A stretch of 64,000 nt of DNA from Lyophyllum atratum. Its lineage: Eukaryota > Basidiomycota > Agaricomycetes > Agaricales > Lyophyllaceae. Shown here in pieces: positions 35,013 to 46,233 of this stretch. Each line of letters begins with the position of its first letter. The first letter of the stretch is position 1. The stretch lies in the NCBI GenBank assembly GCA_014905825.1, contig JACGCN010000026.1, positions 434,001 through 498,000 on the forward strand. The letters are read 5' to 3'. Position numbers and translations under genes: made by a program. Under the pieces are notes generated by a model. The model was not told the origin of the DNA. It made no database searches and was given only the letters and a program-made list of their open reading frames with translations.

Positions 35013-36759
35013 CATCCTCAGAAGCGCTGATTTAGCAGTAGATTCCAATTCAGTAGATTCCTGGTAAGGCTGCCTCATATAATACACTATAATACACACT
35101 ATAATGTATGTACAGAGCATGTCTAATATCCTCCCTAACCTGAAATGCGAGTGAATTTGAAAATGCAAGTCAATGATCACGCCCTGTGACGACATGACAC
35201 ACTGACTCACACTGACTTGAGTTGAGGTACAACAGGCTATGTAACCAATAATTCGTGAACCCATCTTCTGATGAGATCAGACAGGGTTCGCGAATGTGCC
35301 TCTGGTCACAACAACAACGTTAGAGGGCGGGTTCGCGAACCCTTCTTCCCCACGACATTTCGGTCGCTCCTGTCAGCCGCATCGCGCCCTCCACGTGCAC
35401 CGCCACTCAATAAGCTCCGCTCGTCGTCCGATACAGCGATCAAAAAATTCCTTTTTCGGTCATCGCTTATTTCGGTGTTTCGACCTCATTTTCTCCTCCT
35501 CCCGTTCCTCCGCATTTGGGGTGGCCTTCGATGGCAAGTGCAACGCTCGATGTATTGAATGCATGGTAGGAAAGAGGTGGCACACGGTAGGACACAGGTG
35601 GCAAACAGGTGTGACACATCCGCCCCGAGTATCTTGTAGAATATGGCGGGCCGCAGAAAACCCGTCGGAAAGCTTCAGGAATCAAAATACAGTCTCATTA
35701 TATTTGAACACCGTCTGCAAAAATTATGGGATATAGCAAGTCTAATAATGGAACCTATCAAGCACATTGGTAGTACACACAAGTGGAACACAACCATCAA
35801 CAGACTTGGAGATCTCATATGTATTTGTACTCTAGAGTCCGCACTAGGTAGGAAATAGTCGGAAACATGTGGAGTAAAACACAAGTTTTATGGAATACTC
35901 GGAGAGATCCCTTCAGTTAAATTACATAGTAGGTGGAGAATCTATTGTTCAGCCCATTTTTATGTCTTAGTCCCCACCAGGTATAGTCAACGAAGTATTA
36001 CAAGCTTCGTCGTCGTTGTTTGCGACCTTGAGGAGGCGTGTGAAATCAACTCGGCAACGACCGGAACGCCAATTCGAGTTGCCACGTAACCCTCATTCAT
36101 CCACTACCATCCACCCCACCTCTCCACGCTCGCCCGAATCGAGCCCAGAATTTTGTAGGTCGGTCAGTCCTCGTTACACTTTGAAGAAGATCACTAACCT
36201 CCCATCTTCCTTTATTCCAGTGGATGTTGCAGTTAGTCTTCAGCCTGGACCAATCCCCCTTGCTAGTGGTCGTCATCGGGTTGTAAGGGCAAGGCTGGGG
36301 CGGATCGATGAGGGTTCGGAGGGTTCGGCGGCCACGGTTGAGGGGAGGGATGCCGATGCACACGAGCAGGCAGCCCATGCGGCGTCGTGCTGCTCACGCA
36401 CGGCATCGTTGGGCGGGGTACGGTTCAATTTTACCAGAAGACGTCGAGACTGCCGATAAGGCTGATGGGGAAGCTTAGACCTTACACACTATAGCTGTAG
36501 ATATAACTAATATATATAATTTCTACCGTGCATCTATCTCTTGATTCCAGTATCTATCAAGGCGGGAGGGGATTTCGGGTGTGCCCATACGACGTCTGAA
36601 GCGTGAATGTCTAAATGGAGTTTGCCCAAATGAGGAAGTGGCGCCGCCGCCGGTCTGAACAGTGAGCTCGAAGGTAAGAGGAGGGCCTGTCCAAATCGGG
36701 GTATATAGGCGGGACTGGGTGTGTGAGAAACTGTAGCAGCCTTCTAAACCAGAGCATTA
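35013..36759. other. Intergenic region with a lone transposon-end-like repeat at about 35252-35303
   Basis: 35252-35303 (TTCGTGAACCCATCTTCTGA and on to TGCCTCT) closely matches the inverted right end of the transposon at 44661-44711, but lacks the inner 26-bp block. It may be a solo end, a MITE or a remnant of a nested copy. A plus-strand frame at 36016-36459 has no recognisable motif. Otherwise nothing is supported. Confidence 0.4.
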
Positions 36760-36839
36760 TTCGCGAATATCGCCTTCTGATCAGAGGTGATGTTCGTGAA
36801 ACATGAGGGAAGGGTCGATCAGTCTAAGTCGATCCCATC
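36760..36839 (+). repeat. Left inverted repeat of the transposon
   Basis: Starts with TTCGCGAA and ends with the 26-bp block (36814-36839) that recurs inverted at the right end. The middle is diverged (TCTGATCAGA, then GTTCGTGAAACATG). The palindromes are plausible transposase binding sites. Confidence 0.65.
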
Positions 36840-37264
36840 TGGTGCCCAAATAAGACAGCCGGGATTTTTCCGAAACGCGTTAGCCACACGTCGCCAAACA
36901 ATCTCCAGAAAAAAATAGCAAGAATCCTGATGGCGTCGGGCACGCCGACGGGTGACTGCTCCGTGCGTGCCCCTGCAGATCCTCACATATTTGCTTCGTA
37001 GACTTCGAATGACATTATCACGGGCGCTACATGGCTCAAATGAGAATGTCTTTGCTGTTTTTCGTCCCTCGGCGCTCGGTTCAGTGACTTGGTGCTTTCA
37101 ATTAAGTGTGATACACTAAGCTACTAGAATGTAAGTGGTAATTCTAGTATCTAAATTGATAGTACTGTACCTTGCGAGTTCTTCACAGATGTCCTTCGCG
37201 CGTATCACTGGTGAGTGGCTATCGCGCTGCGCGCACAGTTACGACGCGTTTTTTGCAGCAAACC

Positions 37265-40200
37265 ATGGCATCGCGTATATCTATTGACGCGCTGCTGAAT
37301 TCCGAGAGCGAAGTCGACATTGCCGCCAACATCTACGAGCTCAGCACCTTGGTCGACCTCTCCGCGCCTGTTCTGGTTCCCGGCGAATTTGCGAGTTCAC
37401 TTTCGAAATTGCTTGACCATCTCAGGGCTCGGAATATTCCCCCTACCTGCCGCGGACCCTCCTCGTCGACTTCGGATGCGCCACAGTCTCCTCCTAGGCT
37501 GCTGCGATTTCCTTCACCTCGCTTATCTGGGGAGCACTTCGCGACTTCTTCGTTCCCTTCGACCATCACCCCCACAGTTACTCGTAACGTGAAGCTCAAT
37601 CGCCAGACGACGCTGTCTATGCTCTACACCTATAACGACGTCCACGCGTACGTTGAATACCCTGAAACCGGCTCACCCGAGCCTATCGGACACCTTTTCC
37701 GTCGTGACCCCGACAGCTGGCACAATCCGGCGTACGAGATGGCGTATTCCATGGGCTTTCCCTCTGGTCGCACGCAGAATGGACGCGAGGTATCGAACCC
37801 CTTACTCAAGGACGGCGCGGGCGTGTTAGTTCCTTGCACGGAGAGCCATTTCACATGTATGTACACCTGTATTTATCAAATAAATCCCTGTTTTCCCAAC
37901 GTTATGATTTCCGGTAGGCCAGGGATCGAAAGCTTGCCCCAAGGCAGATATCAAGAACCTTTCGGCGCCGCATACGTCTGCGAGCCGGGAGGACGTCAGG
38001 CTGCGTCTTTTATCAGATCGCAGCCAGCGCGTAGCGGCTCTGTCGCCGCAGAGCGAGGTCTTTAGGAACACAGCTGCATTCATAGCTGCGTTGCGAAACA
38101 CTGGATGCAGAGCGCCGCGAGGCGAAGAGACTGAGTTACCAGCAGAAGAACTGGCCAATCGCGAGCTGGCCTCGAGGGCGCAACGCGGGTATATCAGCAT
38201 CGAGAGTAGATGCGAGGGGCGCCTAGTTCTTCGTTACGATGAACTGAGTATGTACATCAAGTAAGTTACTAATTTCTGATAGATTTTATCGCGCTGAAAC
38301 CGAGCTTTGATAGGTGCGAGCATTATAACAAAAAAATCAATCGTGATCACTACATACAGCACATCGACGAGACGCGATTCGATTTCGATTACATCAAGGC
38401 ATACTTCGACAAGGATAAGGATGAACTCGAAAGAATTGAACAGTCTGCGTCTGCTCTCGGCGTCAGACCCCTGCGCGCGTGCACGACGGTTACAAACTTC
38501 TCCGCTCAGAAAGTTTGCTGCCGTGAGTTACTCCCAAAAATTTGTTAAACCATACTAACGAGCCGTTTTCGTTTTCGGGACAGCATTTGACCATCGCCTC
38601 GAAAATGGAAGCCTCGTGCAGCCAGAGATGGTCCACTTGCCATGCCAAGTCAAGTTTCGAATCTATGAGCCACTCGCAGATTTTCGAAACAACTGCCCAT
38701 TTATTTTACTCGTCGCTGTGGGATCGCACCCTCATCCTGTCCCACTACCACAGAAAACGCCCCCCGTCATTCGCGCTGAGATCATGGCGTTGCTGGACAA
38801 GCTCGGTGGGAGTCTTGCAGATCTCACGACGCGGCGATTCCTCCGCCATCCAGTTGTACGTGCGTACCTCACCGCGCGATTCCCCTCAATTCCTTCGCCT
38901 TTGCTGAGCGACCTTCACATCTCCCTGTCAAATCGCGAACACGTCAAGGTATACATTGACCAAGCCATTAGCAAGAACTTTCCTTATGGAACGGGTTGGG
39001 AAGGTATCCTTGCTTCCATCATAATTAATTCTCAATCATATTTACAATTCCAACATCAACAGGACTCCTACACCTGAAGAGGGTGCAGGACGAAACGCTC
39101 CGACCAGAAGACCACTATATTCGCAAGGCCTTCGCCATCGAGGGTGACACTATGGCCGTTCACGAGGAGGACGACCATCAGGTTTCGGGAGACAGCCAAG
39201 ATGTCCGATTTGTTATATGCATGACCAAGGAAGCGAGCCAGCGACTCCAGGATGCGCAATACGTACAGAGTGATATCGGCTTCAAACGGGTAGTCGGATT
39301 CTACGAATTCGAGCTGGCCTGTTTCGATCGCATTAGAAACATGAGTGAGTCAAATTTCCGAGTCCCTCACGCATCTTCCAGGCTCATGAATGGTAGGTGT
39401 GGTATTCTGCCGTATCTTTGTTACGCGTCAAACCGCAGCTGCGCACCAGCTGCTTTTTGAAGCACTCGATGACATCGTGAAAATCGACACTGGCCGTAAC
39501 CTTCGCTGGCGACATATCCATGCGTCCTCACTGGACGAAACGAATGGACTGCTTTTGCAATGGGGTGCGGATCAACATGCCGGTCAGGCAAAAGGTCAGA
39601 CCCTCCGCATCTATCTATGTCTTTTTCTCAATCCTGTTTCCCTCATCAGGCCTAGGTTTATATCTACAAAAGATTGCTGAGCAGTATCCTACCAAGTACG
39701 ATCTACACGAACCTCACCGCCTTTTGAAGGACCTGTCGCCATATGAACACCTGCATCGGGTTTTCCGCCTCTGCTACGTACACTTCATGCGAAATATCCG
39801 CGGCTGCAGCGTAACCGAAGACGTCAGAAATCTCATGCGCGGCCTGTGGTGTATGTCACATAACGACTGGGAAAACACGCTCAATAAAATTCAGACGCTC
39901 GGAGGAAAACCAGCAATAGGTAAGTTAAATCTTCAAATTCCCGTGTATTTTCTTCAGGCTTAACGTGCGGAACTTGACCAAAGATTGGGTTCAAAACAAG
40001 GTCACGAGCAAATTCGCGTTCGAAGCGATATGCTGGGAGAGAAGCCATATCCCGAAGGCTGTATGGATCTCAGGCGACTCGACCACGAACCTCGTCGAAA
40101 GCGTTCACGCCAACGTCAACCGCGAAGGCGTCGGATTCTCTCTGTTAGGCGCCGTCAAAACCGGACAGTGGTTTGATGCTTTAAGCATGAAGGCGCTTCA

Positions 40201-40719
40201 GGTATGTTAAAATAGTCCAATTCATATGGCGCCTTTGCATCTGATGCTACGTGGGGTCCAGGATTTCGAGAGCACTGGAATTCGACCATCGTATCAATCA
40301 GGCCACCCTACGGAACGCGCAACAAGGGGCGTGAAGCGCAAATGTATATATGTCTTTTATTATCATGAACCATGCTAAAGACGCAGCTAGTTACCGCTCA
40401 TCATCACACGCTCGTTGGTCAAGATTCGAAAATCGACAATCACAACAGTAAAATCCGTAAAGCATCACTCAAAGTTTCGAAACACGAAGCGGAGGTCGTT
40501 CGATACACAGAGGCGCTCTCGACGACTGATACGAGGGTTGAGCCTCAACGATATGCAGACCTAACACAGAGCCTCGCGAAATCTCGAACGGCGTTGGGAA
40601 AGGCAAGGGACGCGTACACTAAGATTGTTGGGGGTGGAAAGGATTTACTCCGCAAAGGTACGGGTAAGGTTCCTATTTTGATGCCGGTTGAGGAGATGGC
40701 GGCAATGGGGGGCTCGTAG
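37265..40719 (+). CDS. MULE-like DDE transposase, 980 aa
   Basis: Ten exons: 37265-37856, 37918-38260, 38314-38522, 38584-39003, 39063-39344, 39397-39594, 39650-39919, 39984-40201, 40262-40343, 40391-40719; 2,943 nt in phase. The start MASRISIDALLNSE has a good context (AACCATGGC). The core shows a candidate first Asp at D592 (VQSDIGFKRVVGFYEFEL), second Asp at D674 (GADQHAGQAKGLG), a Cys/His motif C723/H726 (LCYVHFMRN) and a candidate Glu at E810 (NLVESVHANVNREG). This layout fits a Mutator-like transposase of a lineage seen in mushrooms. I see no KDZ-type hallmarks. The C-terminal exon is a charged coiled coil. It ends 56 bp from the end of the convergent dioxygenase gene. Confidence 0.7.
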
Positions 40720-40775
40720 GAATGTGGTAGACGAATACGGATAGACTTGTTATGTACTTAATACAAGAAGTGTTT

Positions 40776-42482
40776 CTACTCAGCTCTCCCTGACTTTGAA
40801 GTCCAGAAACCCCTCAACTTTTCCAGAGTGTCGTACATGCTGATGCCGCCCTTCCAACGTTCATGCCCGTGCTCATCCATTGCCTCCTTCCCCCTGCGAT
40901 CAAGCTTCTCAAAGTCCCCTGCTGACCTGCATCCATAATCCAACCACCGTACAAGTCCTCCAGCGGTGTATTGCGTCATCGAGATGCGGTTTTCGGATTC
41001 GAGAACGGGAGTATTGCCGTGCGTGATGCAGGCCGATGGTACGAGGATGCTGCAGCCTGGCGGAAACTGGATGACGAGTTTTGCCTCGACGAGAACAATG
41101 TGTCCGCCACGAACGTAGTCGAACTGACCTCCTGATGTAATGATGCACCCGCCAGGTGCCCAGTTCAAATGGTCGCAGTGAGCCTTGCAGACGACATGTG
41201 GTCCGAAGTTGAACGTTGCGCAGCAGTAAGCGCTTTTCGTGAAGTTGCGGCGGAGGCTGGGTTTCCACTTGAGCAGCTGGGAAAGGACATTCTCGGAAGC
41301 CTCATGAAGACGTGGCATCCAGGCGCGATAGCATTCTAGGAAGTGCTTCAGAAAAGAGAGTATGTTGATTTTGTAAAGATCGAACTTACTGTCCTGAAAC
41401 GCTGCCGTACGTTTCACGGCAGGGGTTCCCAAAAGTACGTCGAGAGCATCTTGATTGCTCGCGCTGTGGGCGAGATTTCCAGGCTCCTTGATTTTAGCGT
41501 GAGATGTATGATAGGTTTATCGTGAATCTATGACCTTACCAGCTGTCCACTGCCATAGGATATTCCGACGGAGATGCTGGGGAAATCTCCACGCCGGGGA
41601 GGCTTGGCCTTGGTCGACGAATCCTTCGCATTTGTAGACTTGCCGAACTGGAGCTTCTCCTGGGCGTGGGCCATGGCGGTGCACAGCTCCTCGTTCACCC
41701 CTACCATCCCAGTCGGGCGGTCGATGAAGATGGAAAACACTCTATTGGCCTTGTCTAAAAACGCGCATGACCTCCTTATGCATGGATGAGTTCAAAACAA
41801 AAGGAGAGAAGAGAAAAATACATACTTTTCGTACCTAACCAGCTTGTACCCCGATTTCAAAAGATATTCGACGTCGCCGAGGTCGTTGGTGGGAGCGCGA
41901 AGTCCGATCCAACCTGGCTTCGAATGCCTTGCGTCGCTGTGGTCGATCGATACGGCGCAGTTGTTGGCGCGTTCGATGTTCGAAAGATTCAACCGCGCCT
42001 CGCGAAGGCGCGTGTCGATCATCAGCCGTTTGTGCTGGCGTTTCATTTTGCGAGCCATCCTGTGACGCGCGGCGCCGTGAAGGTCGGACTGGGCTGACGC
42101 GTCGATGGGAGGAGAGGCGACGCGACGTGACGCGGCAATAGGAGGAGAGGTGACTGGAGGCGACGCGTTTGAGGCTGAAGGCGTGTCCCCGACCAGATGC
42201 TGGGTCGAAGGGGAATTTGCTGCAGAGTTTTTGACGCGTCAAGGGAGGTAGGGACGCGTGAAGGCAGGGGCTCGTACCTGTCTCCTGTGCAGAGGCACCG
42301 TTTGCGCCACCATGCACCACGTCCGTCTCTCTCTGCAGAGCTGCGTCGAGCAGCACGGATAGGTCGAGTTCGGGAACCTTGTAGAATTTGAATTCGAGGC
42401 CCAAAGGATCCTGGTCCTTTGTTCTTAGCGACGCCACATTTACTAGGAAGGAACAACCTACCGTGGAAAAGTCGGAATCCAT
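40776..42482 (-). CDS. TET/JBP-type 2-oxoglutarate/Fe(II) dioxygenase, 470 aa
   Basis: Six exons on the minus strand: 42482-42462, 42416-42278, 42219-41826, 41741-41540, 41486-41390, 41335-40776; 1,413 nt in phase. The double-stranded beta-helix core has the iron-binding HxD at H337-C-D339 (KAHCDHLNW), a distal His at H390 (ACITHGNTPV) and a probable 2-oxoglutarate Arg at R401 (SENRISMTQYTAGGL). Upstream, GISYGSGQ and EPGNLAHSAS are typical of the mushroom TET/JBP family. Members oxidise 5-methylcytosine or thymine in DNA; the substrate here is not proven. The N-terminal third is Ser/Pro- and Arg-rich (repeated ASPPI). The exon 3 donor is ambiguous (41826 or 41835, both in phase). The start could be the ATG nine bases upstream. 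Confidence 0.75.
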
Positions 42483-42556
42483 TGTATACAAGTTGCCTGG
42501 GTGGAAATATTTCTGTTAGGCTTCGTTCATCTTCAAGAAAGGGAGCCTATGTTCGA

Positions 42557-42634
42557 GGGAAGGTGGACGCGTTTGGTTCGCGCGGCGTGACCGAGGAGCG
42601 ATCTCTGCGCCAGACCAAACGCGTCCACCTTCCC
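42557..42634. repeat. Perfect 21-bp inverted repeat (hairpin) upstream of the dioxygenase gene
   Basis: Arms 42557-42577 and 42614-42634 are exact reverse complements, separated by 36 bp. Each arm contains ACGCGT within GTGGACGCGTTTGG. It lies about 75 bp upstream of the dioxygenase start, between the two cargo genes. Confidence 0.85.
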
Positions 42635-42927
42635 CAAAACATACGAAGGGGCGCACCTTGGAAGAGAGTACCTTGGGGCGGCCTGCAGAAGGGACAGGAA
42701 AAGGATGTTAAGGTTGAGATCAGATCAGTGGCATGGTGGTTTAAACAAACGTAAAACGTGTACGTACGTGATCATGTCCCCATTTGTCGGACAATGTCAG
42801 GGCTCAGTATCATAAGGTGTGATAAAAAATCTTCTATAAGTCTCTACAACAAAACGTCCAGGGCGTTATTTCTACATATACTAAAGACGGGCGGCTAATA
42901 CGTGCATGGATGAGTGCGTGTGCAAAG

Positions 42928-44371
42928 TTACAGAACAATAGACCCGTCGCAGTCTGGAATATGGCCTTTGAGGGGCCCTGGGGCGAACATCTCCATGCAC
43001 TTGGTGCACTGCTCAACCAATCCCTCCCACTCTCGGGGCCGAACGCCCTCCCCTACGCGAAGGCGGTCGAAAACGTCCAGCGCTCGAACGCGCCAGTCTA
43101 CAAAGCTTTCGTTACGAGGGTTGATGCTGTATTCGGGCGCCGAATGCGTGGATGCGCTGCGATTGGGGTGGGAGGGGGCCAAGATGCTGCTACAGGTCGA
43201 GGAACGCGTTGAGGAGCTGGATGCGGAAGCGCGGCGGGAATTGTATAGCAAGAGGGAGTCGGCGCGAAGCGAGGACGAGGAGAACGTAAATGGAATGTTG
43301 CAGGACAGTGGCGGCGACGAGAGGGAGGGCAGGGCGGGCAGAAGCAAGGGTGCGGTGGGCGGAGGCAACGATGCGGCGGGCGGAAGCATGGGCATGGATG
43401 GCGGAAGCGAGGGCATGGATGGCCGTTTCTTGATTCGTTCGTAGGGGTGGCCAGCGTGGTGGTGAGGAAGCGAGGCCGTTCGCGGCACAAGGCGTGCGTG
43501 ATGAAAGTTTCCTAATGTACACTTGAGCATCTGTTAATGGATCCAATATTTCGCGAACTCACGGCGCGGGTTAATCGTGGCGAGCTGGCGCGGGGTAGTC
43601 TGACGATTTGGGGCTTGAAGACGGATTAGTTTCGCAAATTGAGCGCATAGTAAGTAGATGATACGTACCTAGGTCGAATACGAATTCTCCCCCGCTAAGC
43701 TGTTCCACCTCGGGGTGGTCGCTGCTGTGTTCGCCGCAATAGCCCTCGAAATAAGGGCCTGGCTCGGCGTCGTCCGCGCTGTTCAGGTTGAACGTCATCT
43801 GGAGCTCGAGCATCGGAGGTTTACGTCCAGAAGCTGGTGCGGCTGTAAGGTCGAGAAGACGTGCATTGAAAAAAAGGCTTACCGAGCGTAGGGAGGTCGT
43901 ACTCGGCCTCTACAGCCGCACCATGGTGTATCGCCGTGAGGTTAACTGTAGTCGTTGAGTCGAGCGTTAACGGCAGCCGCATCATGAAATAATAAATGTA
44001 TAACTCACGAAAAAACCCGCAGCTCGAAGGATATTCGTTGCAAAACACATAGACTTCGCCCTGCTGCGACTCGACGATCCGCGCGGAGACTGACTTCCCC
44101 GAGATGAGAGGGCAAAAGCAAGGCCAGTGGAGGCCCCGATTGCGGAGCCAGGACTTGATACCTGCTGGAACGATCCTCTTGTTTTGATAGAGAGGCCTGC
44201 GCGCGTCAATATTATTATCAGTTATGTTCGAGAGACAATAAACGAAGGCCCGACTTACCACGCAACCGTTACGATTTGTCCTACAAGCGGGCTGTAGATG
44301 ACGAGCTCCGTGCTGGCTTCCTGGAAGGCGACGCACGCGTTGAAGGGGCCTGTGTTGCCAGAGGACTCCAT
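42928..44371 (-). CDS. GRF-like zinc-finger protein with a C-terminal C2HC site, 390 aa
   Basis: Six exons on the minus strand: 44371-44259, 44196-44009, 43945-43883, 43842-43669, 43613-43563, 43511-42928; 1,173 nt in phase. The N-terminal part has LHWPCFCPLISGKSVSARIV, then YVFCNEYPSSCGFF. This Cys-x-Cys ... Cys ... Cys-Gly-Phe-Phe pattern is like GRF zinc fingers, which bind single-stranded or topologically altered DNA. A Pro/Ser-rich middle follows. The C-terminus has QCTKCMEMFAPGPLKGHIPDC, a Cys-x2-Cys/His/Cys site. As cargo of the transposon it may help bind element or target DNA; this is inference. The plus-strand frame at 42914-43444 is its antisense shadow. Confidence 0.6.
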
Positions 44372-44604
44372 TGTAGGCGCCCTACCTGACTTGCGCTCAT
44401 TTTGTATCCGTCGGAATCTAGATAAATTAATTGAGTGAGCGACGATCATACACTACGTTTTCTAACGCACCGTCGAAGTCTGTGATAGTGATAGTGATAG
44501 TGAAGTGCACGACGGCGCCGGCGCCGCAAGAATTTGCAAAGTGGCCAGCACGTCGAGGTTAGGGTTGGAATTTTGGGACAGGTCCTGTCAAACGTCGGGC
44601 GTTT

Positions 44605-44711
44605 GATGGGATCGACTTAGACTGATCGACTCTGGACTCGTGAAACATCCCTCTGAGTTAGAGGCATGTTCGCGAACCCTATCTGATGTCATCAGAGTGT
44701 GGGTTCGCGAA
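44605..44711 (-). repeat. Right inverted repeat of the transposon
   Basis: Contains the 26-bp block (44605-44630), GTTCGCGAAC (44668-44677), a near-perfect palindrome TCTGATGTCATCAGA (44682-44696) and the outer TTCGCGAA (44704-44711). The outer 50 bp also match the lone copy at 35252-35303 in opposite orientation. Confidence 0.65.
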
Positions 44712-46233
44712 GTCACGCCAACCACAGGTGGGTACAACGACATGACAACACAAATTAGTTATGGTTTGAGAATGCAGTATGTACCCTTAGGCATGTATCA
44801 TTCGGTTCTACCATACTGCTTTCATTCATTTAGCAGCGCTAGGGACATAGGCCACGGTCTACCACTGCCAAGTCTGGGCTGCAATCATGTCACGGACGGT
44901 CACGTGCATGGGTCGCTCGACACTTGCCCAAATCATATCAAGTCTTAACGCTCCTCAGGCCAGCTGGAGTTGGCATTCTAATTTCTACTCATATGACATA
45001 TCATGTATGATAGAGTGGTGTTTTATAGATTTTGCCTCAAGGTGCTTGGGGTCCACATCCCGCAAAAAACTTTGTGCGTCGGCATCTGCAATGCCGACTT
45101 ATTCTTGGCAGCTTGTCGCTCTGGCTTTCCATACAATTTGCGCGGGCCGACTGATGCGTGTTCATGTTAGGAACGGAGGGTTCCTCCCGAGGTTCACCGT
45201 TTGTCTTCCAAGTTGAAACTCACCCACATTGTCCGACGTGCCTCAGTTTCTTCAGGTCATCTCCAGGTTTTTGAGTCCGCGAATCACGACTGGCTATGAG
45301 CGCGGGCTACCCTGCGATTTCATTTTACGACATTCTCGTGCTCTTGGGCTAAATAAAGGGTCACTGCCGACTGGACCGACTGAATCCTCAGGTAAAGAAA
45401 CTAAAATCAACTCTCCCCATTTTCTAGGTATGGCCAATCAAAAACTTTATCGCCCTAGAGAAACTTTGCCAATTATCTGTCAGCAGTAAAGACGGTCAGA
45501 TCTACACTGCCGACTGAACCTCTCCTGTATCGTTAACGAAAAATCCAATAGGCATTCGCGGCCCATCCGGAGCTCATCATGGACGGTTACAGTGCGCTTG
45601 CTGATAGACTGGCTCTGTACGCGACTCAGGCCTAGGTCGATCAGTTGGTCATCAAGCCGAATACACCTCTATTTCGGGGCGCGAAACTGCCCGCTACAGA
45701 CCTCGCCCTGAGCAGGATGGAAACACCCCAACCAAGCGGCCCGCATCGATTGTGGATGACTGCAAAGACCTGCCGCGTGGTTGCTGGTATGGCGCATCGC
45801 ATGAACGGCCCAACGACTTATATGCCTGATATTCACTTTCTTTTGCATTCGAAAGGTCACTACAAAAATCGTAAGAGCGCTTCTCACTATGTAAAGCATG
45901 CACGTTGTTTCTGGCACTCTATATTACATTCAGGTTTGTCTAGGCAGACCATCTCTAGCATCAAGTGCAGTCGTGACTTGGAGCCGAAACAAGTATTTCG
46001 CCTCAAATGGACATCTGCACTCTAAGTTTCGATGATACCAGGGAGTTTTGCAACTAGCACCTACCTATCCCTGTTCCTGTAACATTCAGATAAGCGCCGC
46101 AAGACCTATTCTGGAAGCGCACGTGAAGATTGCAGGCACTGTAGGCCAAAACTTATTCCTTCGATGTTCAATCGCTGACGCTCACCCCTAACCATCAGCA
46201 TTAACAACATTCACGCACACCACTCAGTTCGTC
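44712..46233. other. No supported gene; possible debris
   Basis: Frames such as 45645-46025 are open but show no family motif and no splice partners. This could be the upstream region of the NACHT gene plus older debris. Confidence 0.35.

Larger units (their letters stand above)
36760..44711. mobile_element. DNA transposon of about 8 kb carrying transposase, TET/JBP dioxygenase and GRF-like zinc-finger genes
   Basis: Imperfect inverted repeats flank the block: left 36760-36839, right 44605-44711. Both contain a TTCGCGAA palindrome, a TCTGAT..CAGA palindrome, a second GTTCG(C/T)GAA, and, further in, a perfect 26-bp inverted match (36814-36839 against 44605-44630). Three multi-exon genes lie inside with little spare room: transposase (+), then dioxygenase (-) and zinc-finger protein (-). 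All three can be spliced into open frames, so the unit looks recent. I did not find a clear target-site duplication, so the outermost bases are uncertain. Confidence 0.65.

Noticed and set aside
35296..35736. 146-residue plus-strand frame next to the lone transposon-end repeat
   Set aside because: No motif, no splice partner, and it runs through the repeat itself.
37265..40719. KDZ-class transposase
   Set aside because: TET/JBP neighbours first suggested KDZ, but the CxC zinc motifs and KDZ core text are not seen. The D, D, C/H, E pattern is closer to MULE.
42914..43444. 176-residue plus-strand frame rich in Gly/Glu
   Set aside because: Antisense of the Pro/Ser-rich exon of the spliced minus-strand zinc-finger gene, which has six in-phase exons.
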